A DNA stretch of 6,072 nucleotides, taken from contig JBOGWY010000194.1 of the NCBI GenBank assembly GCA_050694015.1, positions 1 through 6,072 on the forward strand, in the 5' to 3' direction. Position numbers and translations under genes: made by a program. The DNA is from JBOGWY01 sp050694015 (GTDB taxonomy: Bacteria; Actinomycetota; CADDZG01; WHSQ01). Each line of letters opens with the position of its first letter. Position 1 is the stretch's first letter. This document shows, one piece after another, positions 1 through 4,863 of the stretch. The notes under the pieces are model-generated. The model ran no database searches and was not told the DNA's origin. It worked only from the letters and a program-made list of their open reading frames with translations.

Positions 1-1
1 G

Positions 2-33
2 GAAAGAGGCCGGGCCCCAGCCCGGCCTCTTTC
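2..33 (-). terminator. Intrinsic terminator after A1
   Basis: A perfect 14-bp stem is formed by 2-15 and 20-33 (left arm GAAAGAGGCCGGGC) with a 4-nt loop. It lies 10 bp past the stop codon of the minus-strand gene ending at 44. The A/T-containing outer ends of the arms put a short U-rich stretch at the 3' side of the minus transcript. The hairpin is symmetrical, so it could also end transcription arriving on the plus strand from outside the window. Confidence 0.8.
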
Positions 34-43
34 AAGTTTCCGT

Positions 44-691
44 TTAGCGCGGTTCCAGATGCACGGTCGACGCGAGGTCGGCCGAGTCGAACAAGATCCG
101 CACCTGACCCGGAGTCGTCATCGTCGGGATGCTCAGCTGCAGCAACAGCCCGCTCATCGCGGTGAACTTCACCTTCTTGAAAGTGACTACGGTCTCGGCG
201 TGCCCGGGCGCGACATCCACCAGGTCGGTAGCCACGGGCTTCGGAGCCTGGCTGTCCCCGACCGGGGGCGTTGCGGTGCACGTCCCGGTCGGATCGCGAT
301 AGAGCGACACCGTCATCTGGACCGCCGGCGTTGCGACCGTGTGGAGATGGATCTTCACGTCGCCCTTGAACGTGCCGGAGTAATCGCCCTTCCACACCGG
401 GAGCAAACCATTGCCGTCGCAATCGGTGTTCGGACCGCGCAGGTAATTCGTGACGAACATCGACGACGGCGCGCCCGCCCCGGGCTTCTTTCCATCCATC
501 GTCATCCACGCACCGTCGATCCACGTCTCGGGAAGATGAGCCTCGCCCACCGGAGTGTCCTTGCCGTGCAGGTAGAAGATCGTGTCCTTCTTCTTGGCGC
601 CTGCAGGTGCGGACACGGTGGCGAATACAAGACCCACCGCGAGTACCACAGCCACGAGCAGCGCGAGCGGTGTTCGATAAGTCGGTCTCAT
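44..691 (-). CDS. Secreted polylysine-N-terminus protein, family A (copy A1)
   Basis: I do not recognise this 215-aa protein. The ATG at 691 is chosen because the purine-rich SD AGAGGGGGG lies 7 nt upstream (699-707); an in-frame ATG at 718 would lie upstream of that SD and is unlikely. Residues 1-32 form a Sec signal peptide: basic start MRPTYR, a hydrophobic core of about 18 residues, and AGA at 30-32, followed directly by KKK. The mature part is rich in beta-type sequence and matches A2 and A3 over their whole length, notably the block around C91 (NTDCDGN, then LPVW-GD--GT--GDVK) and the late VKFTAMSGLLLQLS block. It has only two cysteines (C91, C138) and ends in HLEPR, so it lacks the cysteine-pair tail of A2 and A3. 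It starts 30 bp after the A2 stop and is probably co-transcribed with A2. The block pattern is reminiscent of a beta jelly-roll; that is inference only. Confidence 0.87.
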   Translation of the reverse strand: MRPTYRTPLALLVAVVLAVGLVFATVSAPAGAKKKDTIFYLHGKDTPVGEAHLPETWIDGAWMTMDGKKPGAGAPSSMFVTNYLRGPNTDCDGNGLLPVWKGDYSGTFKGDVKIHLHTVATPAVQMTVSLYRDPTGTCTATPPVGDSQAPKPVATDLVDVAPGHAETVVTFKKVKFTAMSGLLLQLSIPTMTTPGQVRILFDSADLASTVHLEPR

Positions 692-721
692 CGTCGTTCC
701 CCCCTCTTCATCTCTCACCGT

Positions 722-1390
722 CTAAGTGCAGGATGTTCCCGATGCCGGGATGCAGGTGAACTCGATCTGCGAGGTCGTCGACGTCGAGTCGTACAGGACG
801 CGCGCCCCGGTGACGCCCTCGAGGATCGGCGTGTACTGGATCAGCAGCTTCCCTTCCGCTACGAACCGCACGTTCTTGAACACGGCTTCGATCGTGCCGG
901 CCCCCGGCGGCACATCGACGCGTACCTCGGCGGCCGGATCGAGGTAAGCCTCGGTGCCCTGCGAGTCGCACGCGCCGAACGGCGGCACGATGCCCCACAG
1001 ACGGACGTCGACCTTGGTGGCCGGGAGCGACACGACGTCGAGGGACGCCTTTACGTCGCCGACGATCGTTCCGCTCACGTCGCCTTGCCATAGCGGGAAC
1101 AACGGGCTGCCCGCACACTGCGGGTTCGGGGTTCCGTTGCCGCCGGCACCCGCCGCAACCAGAGCCATCGACTTGGGAGCGGGATCGGCCGGCTCGGTGG
1201 CGTTCATCTCCGGGTATGAACCCGCCAGACCGGCCTCCAGCTGCATCTCGCCGAGCGGCTCCGTGCCGTGGAAATAGAGCGTCACGGGCACGGGCTTCTT
1301 CTTCTTTTTCCTCTTGGCAACGGCAGGCGGAGCGCCGAGCGCGCCCACGACCAACCCGAGCATCACCAGCACGCCGATCGTTCGCCTCAT
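722..1390 (-). CDS. Secreted polylysine-N-terminus protein, family A (copy A2)
   Basis: This 222-aa unrecognised protein is the first gene of the A2-A1 unit. The start at 1390 has a good SD, AAGGAG (1397-1402), 6 nt upstream. The signal peptide runs MRRTIGVLVML to A23-V24-A25, followed by KRKKKKK (26-32) and PVPV. Although it begins MRR, it lacks a twin-arginine consensus, so Sec export is the better reading. The mature domain carries the family blocks: SM at 74-75, C92 in PQCAGSPLFPLW, GDVSGTIVGDVK (103-114), a VDV-PPG turn near 158-163, and a late KLLIQYTP strand. The C-terminal tail, C213-IPASGTS-C221, closely matches A3 and could form a small disulfide loop. Four cysteines (92, 141, 213, 221) would allow two disulfides. 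A terminator just upstream (1462-1490) separates it from B1, so it probably has its own promoter, which I could not identify. Confidence 0.87.
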   Translation of the reverse strand: MRRTIGVLVMLGLVVGALGAPPAVAKRKKKKKPVPVTLYFHGTEPLGEMQLEAGLAGSYPEMNATEPADPAPKSMALVAAGAGGNGTPNPQCAGSPLFPLWQGDVSGTIVGDVKASLDVVSLPATKVDVRLWGIVPPFGACDSQGTEAYLDPAAEVRVDVPPGAGTIEAVFKNVRFVAEGKLLIQYTPILEGVTGARVLYDSTSTTSQIEFTCIPASGTSCT

Positions 1391-1396
1391 CGAGGG

Positions 1397-1402
1397 CTCC
1401 TT
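1397..1402 (-). promoter_or_regulatory. Ribosome binding site of A2
   Basis: AAGGAG on the minus strand, 6 nt before the ATG at 1390. It fixes the A2 start. Confidence 0.75.
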
Positions 1403-1461
1403 GCCGCGTTAGGGGTCATGAAGTGTGGGTTGGGCAACGAACGTCGGTCTCCTGCCACCTG

Positions 1462-1490
1462 GAAAGGCCGGGCAACCGCCTCGGCCTTTC
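1462..1490 (-). terminator. Intrinsic terminator between B1 and A2
   Basis: GAAAGGCCG (1462-1470) pairs perfectly with CGGCCTTTC (1482-1490). The interior can extend the stem through GGC/GCC past a single bulged base, leaving a 4-nt loop. It starts about 24 bp past the B1 stop, so it should end the B2-B1 transcript and make A2-A1 a separate or partly read-through unit. The U tract is short (CCTTTCC). Confidence 0.7.
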
Positions 1491-1513
1491 GCACTCCCCC
1501 GCATCGTTCATCT

Positions 1514-1975
1514 CTACGGAAGGTTGGAGAGCGTCGCCGTGACCGTTCCTTGGGTCGCGATCGACCCACATTCGACCCCCACCGCCCACGGGAACACAAC
1601 GATCGCGAGGCCCGGCTCGATCGCGATCGCTTTCTTACCCGTGTTGCCGCAAAACTGGCCCAGATCCTTCTCCGTGCCGAAGGTGTCGGGATCGGTGTCC
1701 TGACCGAGAGAGAACGCGACCGGCAAACCGGTGGCGTCGACGATCTCGACCTTCAGGTACTTCTCGGTCGCACCGGTCGCGATATCGCCACAACTGTTGG
1801 TCGGGCGGAAACACACGCCCGTGCCCGGGGGCGCGATACCGATCGCGGGAGCCTCGTAGTTGCTTTCCGCGACGCGGGTCGTCTTCTTGGGCTTCTTCTT
1901 GGCCGTCGCCGGCGCTCCGAACGCGGTGAGCGCGAGTGCGAACGCGAGCACGATCCCGAACGATCTCTTCATCAT
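1514..1975 (-). CDS. Secreted polylysine-N-terminus protein, family B (copy B1)
   Basis: This is an unrecognised 153-aa protein. The start ATG at 1975 overlaps the B2 stop as TGATG; a second ATG follows at 1972. No purine-rich SD precedes either, which points to translational coupling with B2. An in-frame ATG further up at 2044 lies inside B2 coding sequence and is rejected. The signal peptide (MMKRS, hydrophobic core, A23-T24-A25) is followed by KKKPKK. Four cysteines (55, 62, 109, 136) match B3 in order. The family pattern is present: EKYLKVEIVDATG (71-83), an acidic loop at 93-97 before QFCG, and the C-terminal ATQGTVTATLSNLP. The acidic loop reads DTDPDTFG here, whereas B2 and B3 have D-x-D-G-D-G, so metal binding may be lost in this copy. 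Confidence 0.85.
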   Translation of the reverse strand: MMKRSFGIVLAFALALTAFGAPATAKKKPKKTTRVAESNYEAPAIGIAPPGTGVCFRPTNSCGDIATGATEKYLKVEIVDATGLPVAFSLGQDTDPDTFGTEKDLGQFCGNTGKKAIAIEPGLAIVVFPWAVGVECGSIATQGTVTATLSNLP

Positions 1976-2451
1976 CACGGCAGGTTCGAGAACGTCAGCG
2001 TGATGGTGCCCTGGCTGGCGAGAGCCGGCGTGTTGTCGTCGCACAACCCGCTATAGATGAACATCCTGTACTCGAACTCGACGTGTGAGACCTTCAATGG
2101 TTTTTCGGTCTCGCCACAGAAGGCACCGACGTCATCGTTCAATCCGTCGCCGTCGGTGTCCTGACTGAAAGAGACGTAAACGTTCTGACCGAGCGCATCC
2201 TCCGCCACTCCGGTCATGTACACGTCGTCATAGGTGATCGGGATGGTGGCGCCACCGATGTTCTCGCCGACGATCGTGTCGAGCTTGAAGCCGAGAACCG
2301 GATTGATGCCGCATGGACACGAATAGGGGATCTCCACGGTGCGCTCGATCCGTGCCTTCTTCTTCTTTTTCTTCCCCGCCTGCGCGGGTGCCACCGAGAA
2401 CGCTCCCATGACCAGCGCCACGATCACGGTGATGCCGACCAGTTCGCGCAT
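1975..2451 (-). CDS. Secreted polylysine-N-terminus protein, family B (copy B2)
   Basis: This unrecognised 158-aa protein is the first gene of the B2-B1 unit. The start at 2451 is set by the near-ideal SD AAAGGAGG (2456-2463), 4 nt upstream; the open frame continues to 2706, but the extra 85 codons lack a signal peptide at their start and cover the leader. The signal peptide MRELVGITVIV...A23-Q24-A25 is followed by G and six lysines (27-32). The mature part carries IERTVEIPY, a CPC pair (C45, C47), a calcium-loop-like DTDGDGLND (98-106) directly before AFCG (C112), C137, and the terminal SQGTITLTFSNLP. The D-x-D-x-D-G-x-x-D spacing is that of dockerin and thrombospondin type-3 calcium loops, but only one loop is present, so calcium binding is an inference. 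Translation may be controlled by the SD-sequestering repeat at 2455-2480. Confidence 0.87.
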   Translation of the reverse strand: MRELVGITVIVALVMGAFSVAPAQAGKKKKKKARIERTVEIPYSCPCGINPVLGFKLDTIVGENIGGATIPITYDDVYMTGVAEDALGQNVYVSFSQDTDGDGLNDDVGAFCGETEKPLKVSHVEFEYRMFIYSGLCDDNTPALASQGTITLTFSNLP

Positions 2452-2454
2452 ATC

Positions 2455-2480
2455 GCCTCCTTTATCCCCTTTGGGGAGGC
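2455..2480 (-). promoter_or_regulatory. SD-sequestering inverted repeat in the B2 leader
   Basis: In the minus-strand transcript GCCTCC (2475-2480) is perfectly complementary to GGAGGC (2455-2460), which contains the B2 Shine-Dalgarno; the loop is 14 nt. Within the same segment CCCC/GGGG (2473-2476 with 2466-2469, loop AAA) can form instead. The two stems share two bases, so they exclude each other and the second leaves the SD free. A bistable translational switch is possible but unproven. Confidence 0.4.
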
Positions 2481-2537
2481 TTCGGCATCCGGCCACGTGA
2501 TTCCTCCGAAAAGAAGAGAAGGAGCCGGGCCCCCATG

Positions 2538-2565
2538 TTGTCGGCGCAGACTTACGGCGTACAAC
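2538..2565 (+). promoter_or_regulatory. Candidate sigma-70 promoter for A3
   Basis: TTGTCG (2538-2543) and TACAAC (2560-2565) are separated by 16 bp. Each matches the -35/-10 consensus at four of six positions. Initiation would be near 2572, giving a leader of about 134 nt before A3 that contains the anti-SD pairing at 2665-2702. No convincing promoter was found for the divergent B2 gene in this 254-bp region. Confidence 0.3.
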
Positions 2566-2664
2566 GACGCGTTCTGACGCGATGGGATCTGCTGCGCCGG
2601 ACCGCCATGTCGGCGTCACCGGATATGTCGGGTTTGCCAGGGATAGAGATGGTTCGTCCCGAAG

Positions 2665-2702
2665 ACCTCCCGGAGGATCGGGCAGACGACCCCAAGGGAG
2701 GT
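2665..2702 (+). promoter_or_regulatory. SD-sequestering inverted repeat in the A3 leader
   Basis: ACCTCCC (2665-2671) is the exact complement of GGGAGGT (2696-2702), which holds the A3 SD. Between the arms, GGG (2680-2682) and CCC (2691-2693) can stack a further short stem. A competing small hairpin CCTC-CCG-GAGG (2666-2676) would use the anti-SD arm and free the SD. The arrangement parallels that in the divergent B2 leader, although the sequences are not copies of each other. Confidence 0.4.
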
Positions 2703-2705
2703 TCA

Positions 2706-3341
2706 ATGACGAAGCGACTTATCGCGGTCGTCCTGGCGGCAGGCCTGCTGGCCGGCGGCATGACGATGCCGGCCGACGCAGCCAAGAAAAAAAGGAAAAA
2801 GAAGCCGGTACCAACGACGATGTTCCTGGACGGGACGAGCCAGTGGGGTGAAGAGGATCAGATCGCCAATGGGACGTACCCGAAGCTCGCTGCGGCCGCG
2901 GGCGACGGAGAGAAGTCGATGATGATTCCGAATTACGTCGGCGGCCCGAACACCGAATGCGCAGGCAATTCCCTGATGCCGGTGTTCGTCGGTGGCGTCG
3001 CGGGACGCGTCGTCGGTGACCTGAAGATCACGTTCGACGCGACGGCCAGCCCGGGCGCCAGTGCCGAGATCCGCGTGTGGCCCGATCTCTCCGCGCAGGC
3101 ATGCAACGAAGACTACGTTCCCCCGTTCGGGTCGACGACGGTCGAGTTGCCGGCCGGCGGAGGCACCGTCGAGGCCACGATCGAGGGTGTCGACTTCACC
3201 GCGCAGACCGGGATGATGATCCAGATCACTTCAGTGATCGGTGTCCCTCCCTCCTACGCCCGGGTCTTCTACGGCACCGAGACCTCGAAGATCGAGTTCT
3301 CGTGCACCCCAACCAGCGGCAAGACCTGCATCACCGGCTAG
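2706..3341 (+). CDS. Secreted polylysine-N-terminus protein, family A (copy A3)
   Basis: This is an unrecognised 211-aa protein. The ATG at 2706 has the SD AGGGAGG (2695-2701) 4 nt upstream; an in-frame ATG at 2535 has no SD and its extension lies in the leader. The signal peptide MTKRLIAVVLAAG...A23-D24-A25 is followed by AKKKRKKKPVP. The mature protein aligns with A2 along its length: SMMIPNY, C85 in NTECAGNSLMPVF, GGVAGRVVGDLK (96-107), C133, a late MMIQITS strand, and C200-TPTSGKT-C208 at the C-terminus, where A2 has the same C-(7)-C loop. The lysine codons create runs of seven and five adenines near 2787-2800, unusual in this GC-rich DNA and a possible slippage site. It is the only plus-strand gene of the cluster, divergent from B2 and convergent with B3. 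Confidence 0.87.
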   Translation: MTKRLIAVVLAAGLLAGGMTMPADAAKKKRKKKPVPTTMFLDGTSQWGEEDQIANGTYPKLAAAAGDGEKSMMIPNYVGGPNTECAGNSLMPVFVGGVAGRVVGDLKITFDATASPGASAEIRVWPDLSAQACNEDYVPPFGSTTVELPAGGGTVEATIEGVDFTAQTGMMIQITSVIGVPPSYARVFYGTETSKIEFSCTPTSGKTCITG

Positions 3342-3364
3342 ATCCGAGCCACCCAACGAAATAA

Positions 3365-3390
3365 GGGGCGCCCCCTCGAGGGGGCGCCCC
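3365..3390. terminator. Bidirectional terminator between A3 and B3
   Basis: A perfect 26-bp palindrome with arms GGGGCGCCCCC and GGGGGCGCCCC around a central TCGA. AA precedes it and TTTT follows on the plus strand. It lies 23 bp after the A3 stop and 22 bp from the B3 stop, midway between two convergent genes, so it can serve both. The plus direction has the better U tract. Confidence 0.85.
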
Positions 3391-3412
3391 TTTTGATCGT
3401 CGCAGACAGGCG

Positions 3413-3913
3413 TTACGGCATGTTCGAGAACGTCACTACGATCGTGCCTTCAGTCGGGATCCCTCCGCCCGAAGCATCGGCACAGACGCCGGGGTACATG
3501 CTGATCCCTACCGGAGCGGCCGCATCGGCCAGCGGAACGGCCTCCGCGTGCGCACCGCAGAACTCGCCGTATCCGTCACTGATGCCGTCGCCGTCGACGT
3601 CACCTTGGGAGATGAATCCGGGCACGGTGCTGCCGGTCGCATCCTGGACCTCGATCTTGATGTAGGTCTCGCCCGCCTGGAGCGGCACCTCCTTGCACGA
3701 CGCGGGGAACGATGGGTCGGTGAAGCACACACCGCCGGTGAAGGCCGGGGACGCGACGCCGAGGTTACCGAGCGTGTAAGGGATCTCTTCGACCCGCTCC
3801 ACGCGTACCGGGGCCTTCTTCTTTTTCTTCTTCTTCTTCGCCTCGGCAGGTACGGCCATGAGCAGACCCGCGAGGAGTCCCACCAGCAGAACGACAACGA
3901 CCGAACGCTTCAT
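3413..3913 (-). CDS. Secreted polylysine-N-terminus protein, family B (copy B3)
   Basis: This is an unrecognised 166-aa protein. The ATG at 3913 (MKRS) is preferred because the G-rich SD (GGGGG, 3920-3924) sits 6 nt upstream; the ATG at 3919 would touch that SD, and the one at 3973 starts a non-signal-like extension. The signal peptide ends V21-P22-A23-E24-A25 and is followed by eight consecutive lysines (26-33), the longest run of the six paralogs. The mature part has VERVEEIPY, C63 and C73, GETYIKIEVQDATG (81-94), an acidic loop DVDGDGISD (105-113), EFCG (C119), C144, and the end TEGTIVVTFSNMP. Its cysteine spacing is closest to B1, while its intact acidic loop is like B2. It lies 94 bp downstream of the DUF523 gene on the same strand, so co-transcription is possible; no clear promoter is seen in between. 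Confidence 0.86.
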   Translation of the reverse strand: MKRSVVVVLLVGLLAGLLMAVPAEAKKKKKKKKAPVRVERVEEIPYTLGNLGVASPAFTGGVCFTDPSFPASCKEVPLQAGETYIKIEVQDATGSTVPGFISQGDVDGDGISDGYGEFCGAHAEAVPLADAAAPVGISMYPGVCADASGGGIPTEGTIVVTFSNMP

Positions 3914-4007
3914 CGACATCCCCCATCTCGTGCTTTCCGGATGGAGCGGTGGTTCGCCGTCGGCGGGTGTCATTCCTGCGCCCCGATGAAGCCGAGAGAG
4001 CCTGTGG

Positions 4008-4508
4008 TCAGAGCTCCTCGTCGGTGCGAACGGGGATGCCCTCCATCTCGAGCAGAGCGGCCGTCACCCCGTCGCCGTCTATGAGCGTGCGGCTGAAGGT
4101 GCCGTCGTAGACCTCTCCGGCCCCGCAACTCGGGCTCCGCGCCTTGAGGATCGCGGTCGTCGCGCCGGAGCGGTGGGCGGCCTCGAGCGCCTTGTGGGCC
4201 CCGGTGACGTACTCGGCGGTCACGTCGTCACCCTCGACGGTCACGACCCGGGCCCGGCCCTCGATCACGTCAGAGCCGTCTCCACCCACGATCTCGGCCG
4301 GGGGCCGTGGCGTACCGAGGCCGCCGTCGACCTCGGGACAGATCAGGACGGCGCGACCGGCGGCCACCAAGCGGGCGACTTCGTCATCTCTGGAGCCGGT
4401 GCCGTCGAAACGGCATCTGCGTCCGGCGAGGCAAGCGGATATCAAGACCGGCGCCTCGGATGCCGATGGGGCCTCGATCGCCGAAGGGGCCTCGATCGCC
4501 GAAGGCAT
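4008..4508 (-). CDS. DUF523 family protein (TudS-like, [4Fe-4S] thiouracil desulfurase family)
   Basis: This 166-aa protein has the DUF523 signature motifs: ISACLAG with C26, then CRFDG (32-36), CPEVDGGLGTPRPPAE (57-72), and the near-C-terminal LKARSPSCG with C128. In characterised TudS, three cysteines hold a [4Fe-4S] cluster that removes sulfur from 2-thiouracil; C26, C57 and C128 are the likely equivalents. DUF523 is broad, so the substrate is not certain. The protein is cytosolic with no signal peptide. The ATG at 4508 has only a weak SD (GGAAA), and it adds about 20 residues, APSAIEAP-like repeats, before the usual family start. A TTG at 4445 directly before ISACLAG, with GAGG 8 nt upstream, would give a normal-length protein and is a real alternative. 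The frame stays open far upstream to 5153, but that part lies antisense to the sigma gene and its leader and is not coding. Confidence 0.88.
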   Translation of the reverse strand: MPSAIEAPSAIEAPSASEAPVLISACLAGRRCRFDGTGSRDDEVARLVAAGRAVLICPEVDGGLGTPRPPAEIVGGDGSDVIEGRARVVTVEGDDVTAEYVTGAHKALEAAHRSGATTAILKARSPSCGAGEVYDGTFSRTLIDGDGVTAALLEMEGIPVRTDEEL

Positions 4509-4518
4509 CGTTTCCGAA
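4450..4518. repeat. 18-bp tandem repeat in the 5' end of the DUF523 gene
   Basis: Two identical 18-bp units (4468-4485 and 4486-4503; GGGGCCTCGATCGCCGAA on the plus strand) are flanked by diverged units at 4450-4467 and at about 4504-4518. They encode repeated PSAIEA residues on the minus strand. The proposed ATG lies inside one of the degenerate units. Confidence 0.8.
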
Positions 4519-4863
4519 GGGGCTGTGATATCGCTCACCGGGACGATGCTAGGCCCCTGCTGCCCAGCGAAAAGGGGAATAACGCCTGCCCCGGAGAGGT
4601 TTTTGTAGTTCGGAACCAAAAAGTTCCCTCTTCCCCCCGGAAGGGGATTCCCGTACCATTGAAGAATCGTAGTACCGCACCAAGAAATGCAGCTCCGATG
4701 CCTCCCTCCGAGGATGGTTCGGCGCCCGGCCCCGCCGCCTTGCGGCAGCCCCCGGACGAGGGCACAACGCCGGCCGAACAACTCGGGACGAAATGGGTAG
4801 GTATCTCCGGTTGTGCGCCGGGACAACGAGCTGTGAGATCTCCGGAGAGAGGTTGATAGATAG
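4509..4863. promoter_or_regulatory. Gene-free divergent region and sigma-factor leader
   Basis: These 355 bp separate the divergent DUF523 and sigma genes; I see no credible gene in them. Near the left end, minus-strand TAGCAT (4546-4551) could be a -10 for DUF523, but the matching -35 is poor. Small hairpins occur at 4612-4627 (GGAAC/GTTCC) and 4630-4643 (CTTCC/GGAAG). The right part holds mutually exclusive pairings: GCACAAC (4762-4768) with GTTGTGC (4810-4816); GTTGT (4810-4814) with ACAAC (4823-4827); and TCTCCGG (4804-4810) with CCGGAGA (4842-4848), the last covering part of the sigma SD. A CCGA/TCGG hairpin (4772-4784) lies between the first two arms. No known riboswitch class is recognised and no sigma promoter was found with confidence. 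Confidence 0.45.
4844..4852 (+). promoter_or_regulatory. Ribosome binding site of the sigma gene
   Basis: GGAGAGAGG ends 11 nt before the ATG, a long spacing. Its 5' half is also the right arm of the dyad TCTCCGGAGA (4839-4848) and can pair with 4804-4810, so access by the ribosome may depend on leader folding. Confidence 0.6.

Noticed and set aside
59..1093. Long plus-strand open frame opposite A1 and A2 (344 codons)
   Set aside because: The product is arginine/histidine-rich without domain features, and it lies antisense to two genes with SDs, signal peptides and paralogs. It is a high-GC shadow frame, as is 1268-2056.
722..1390. Twin-arginine signal in A2 (MRR start)
   Set aside because: The residues after RR are TIGVL, with no F-L-K-type consensus, and the paralogs lack RR altogether. 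Sec export is more likely.
4755..4830. Possible cyclic di-GMP (GEMM) or cyclic di-AMP (ydaO) riboswitch in the sigma leader
   Set aside because: A GGGACG-AAA-like stretch loosely resembles a GEMM core, but the paired regions and other invariant segments do not line up. It is kept only as an unclassified structured leader.
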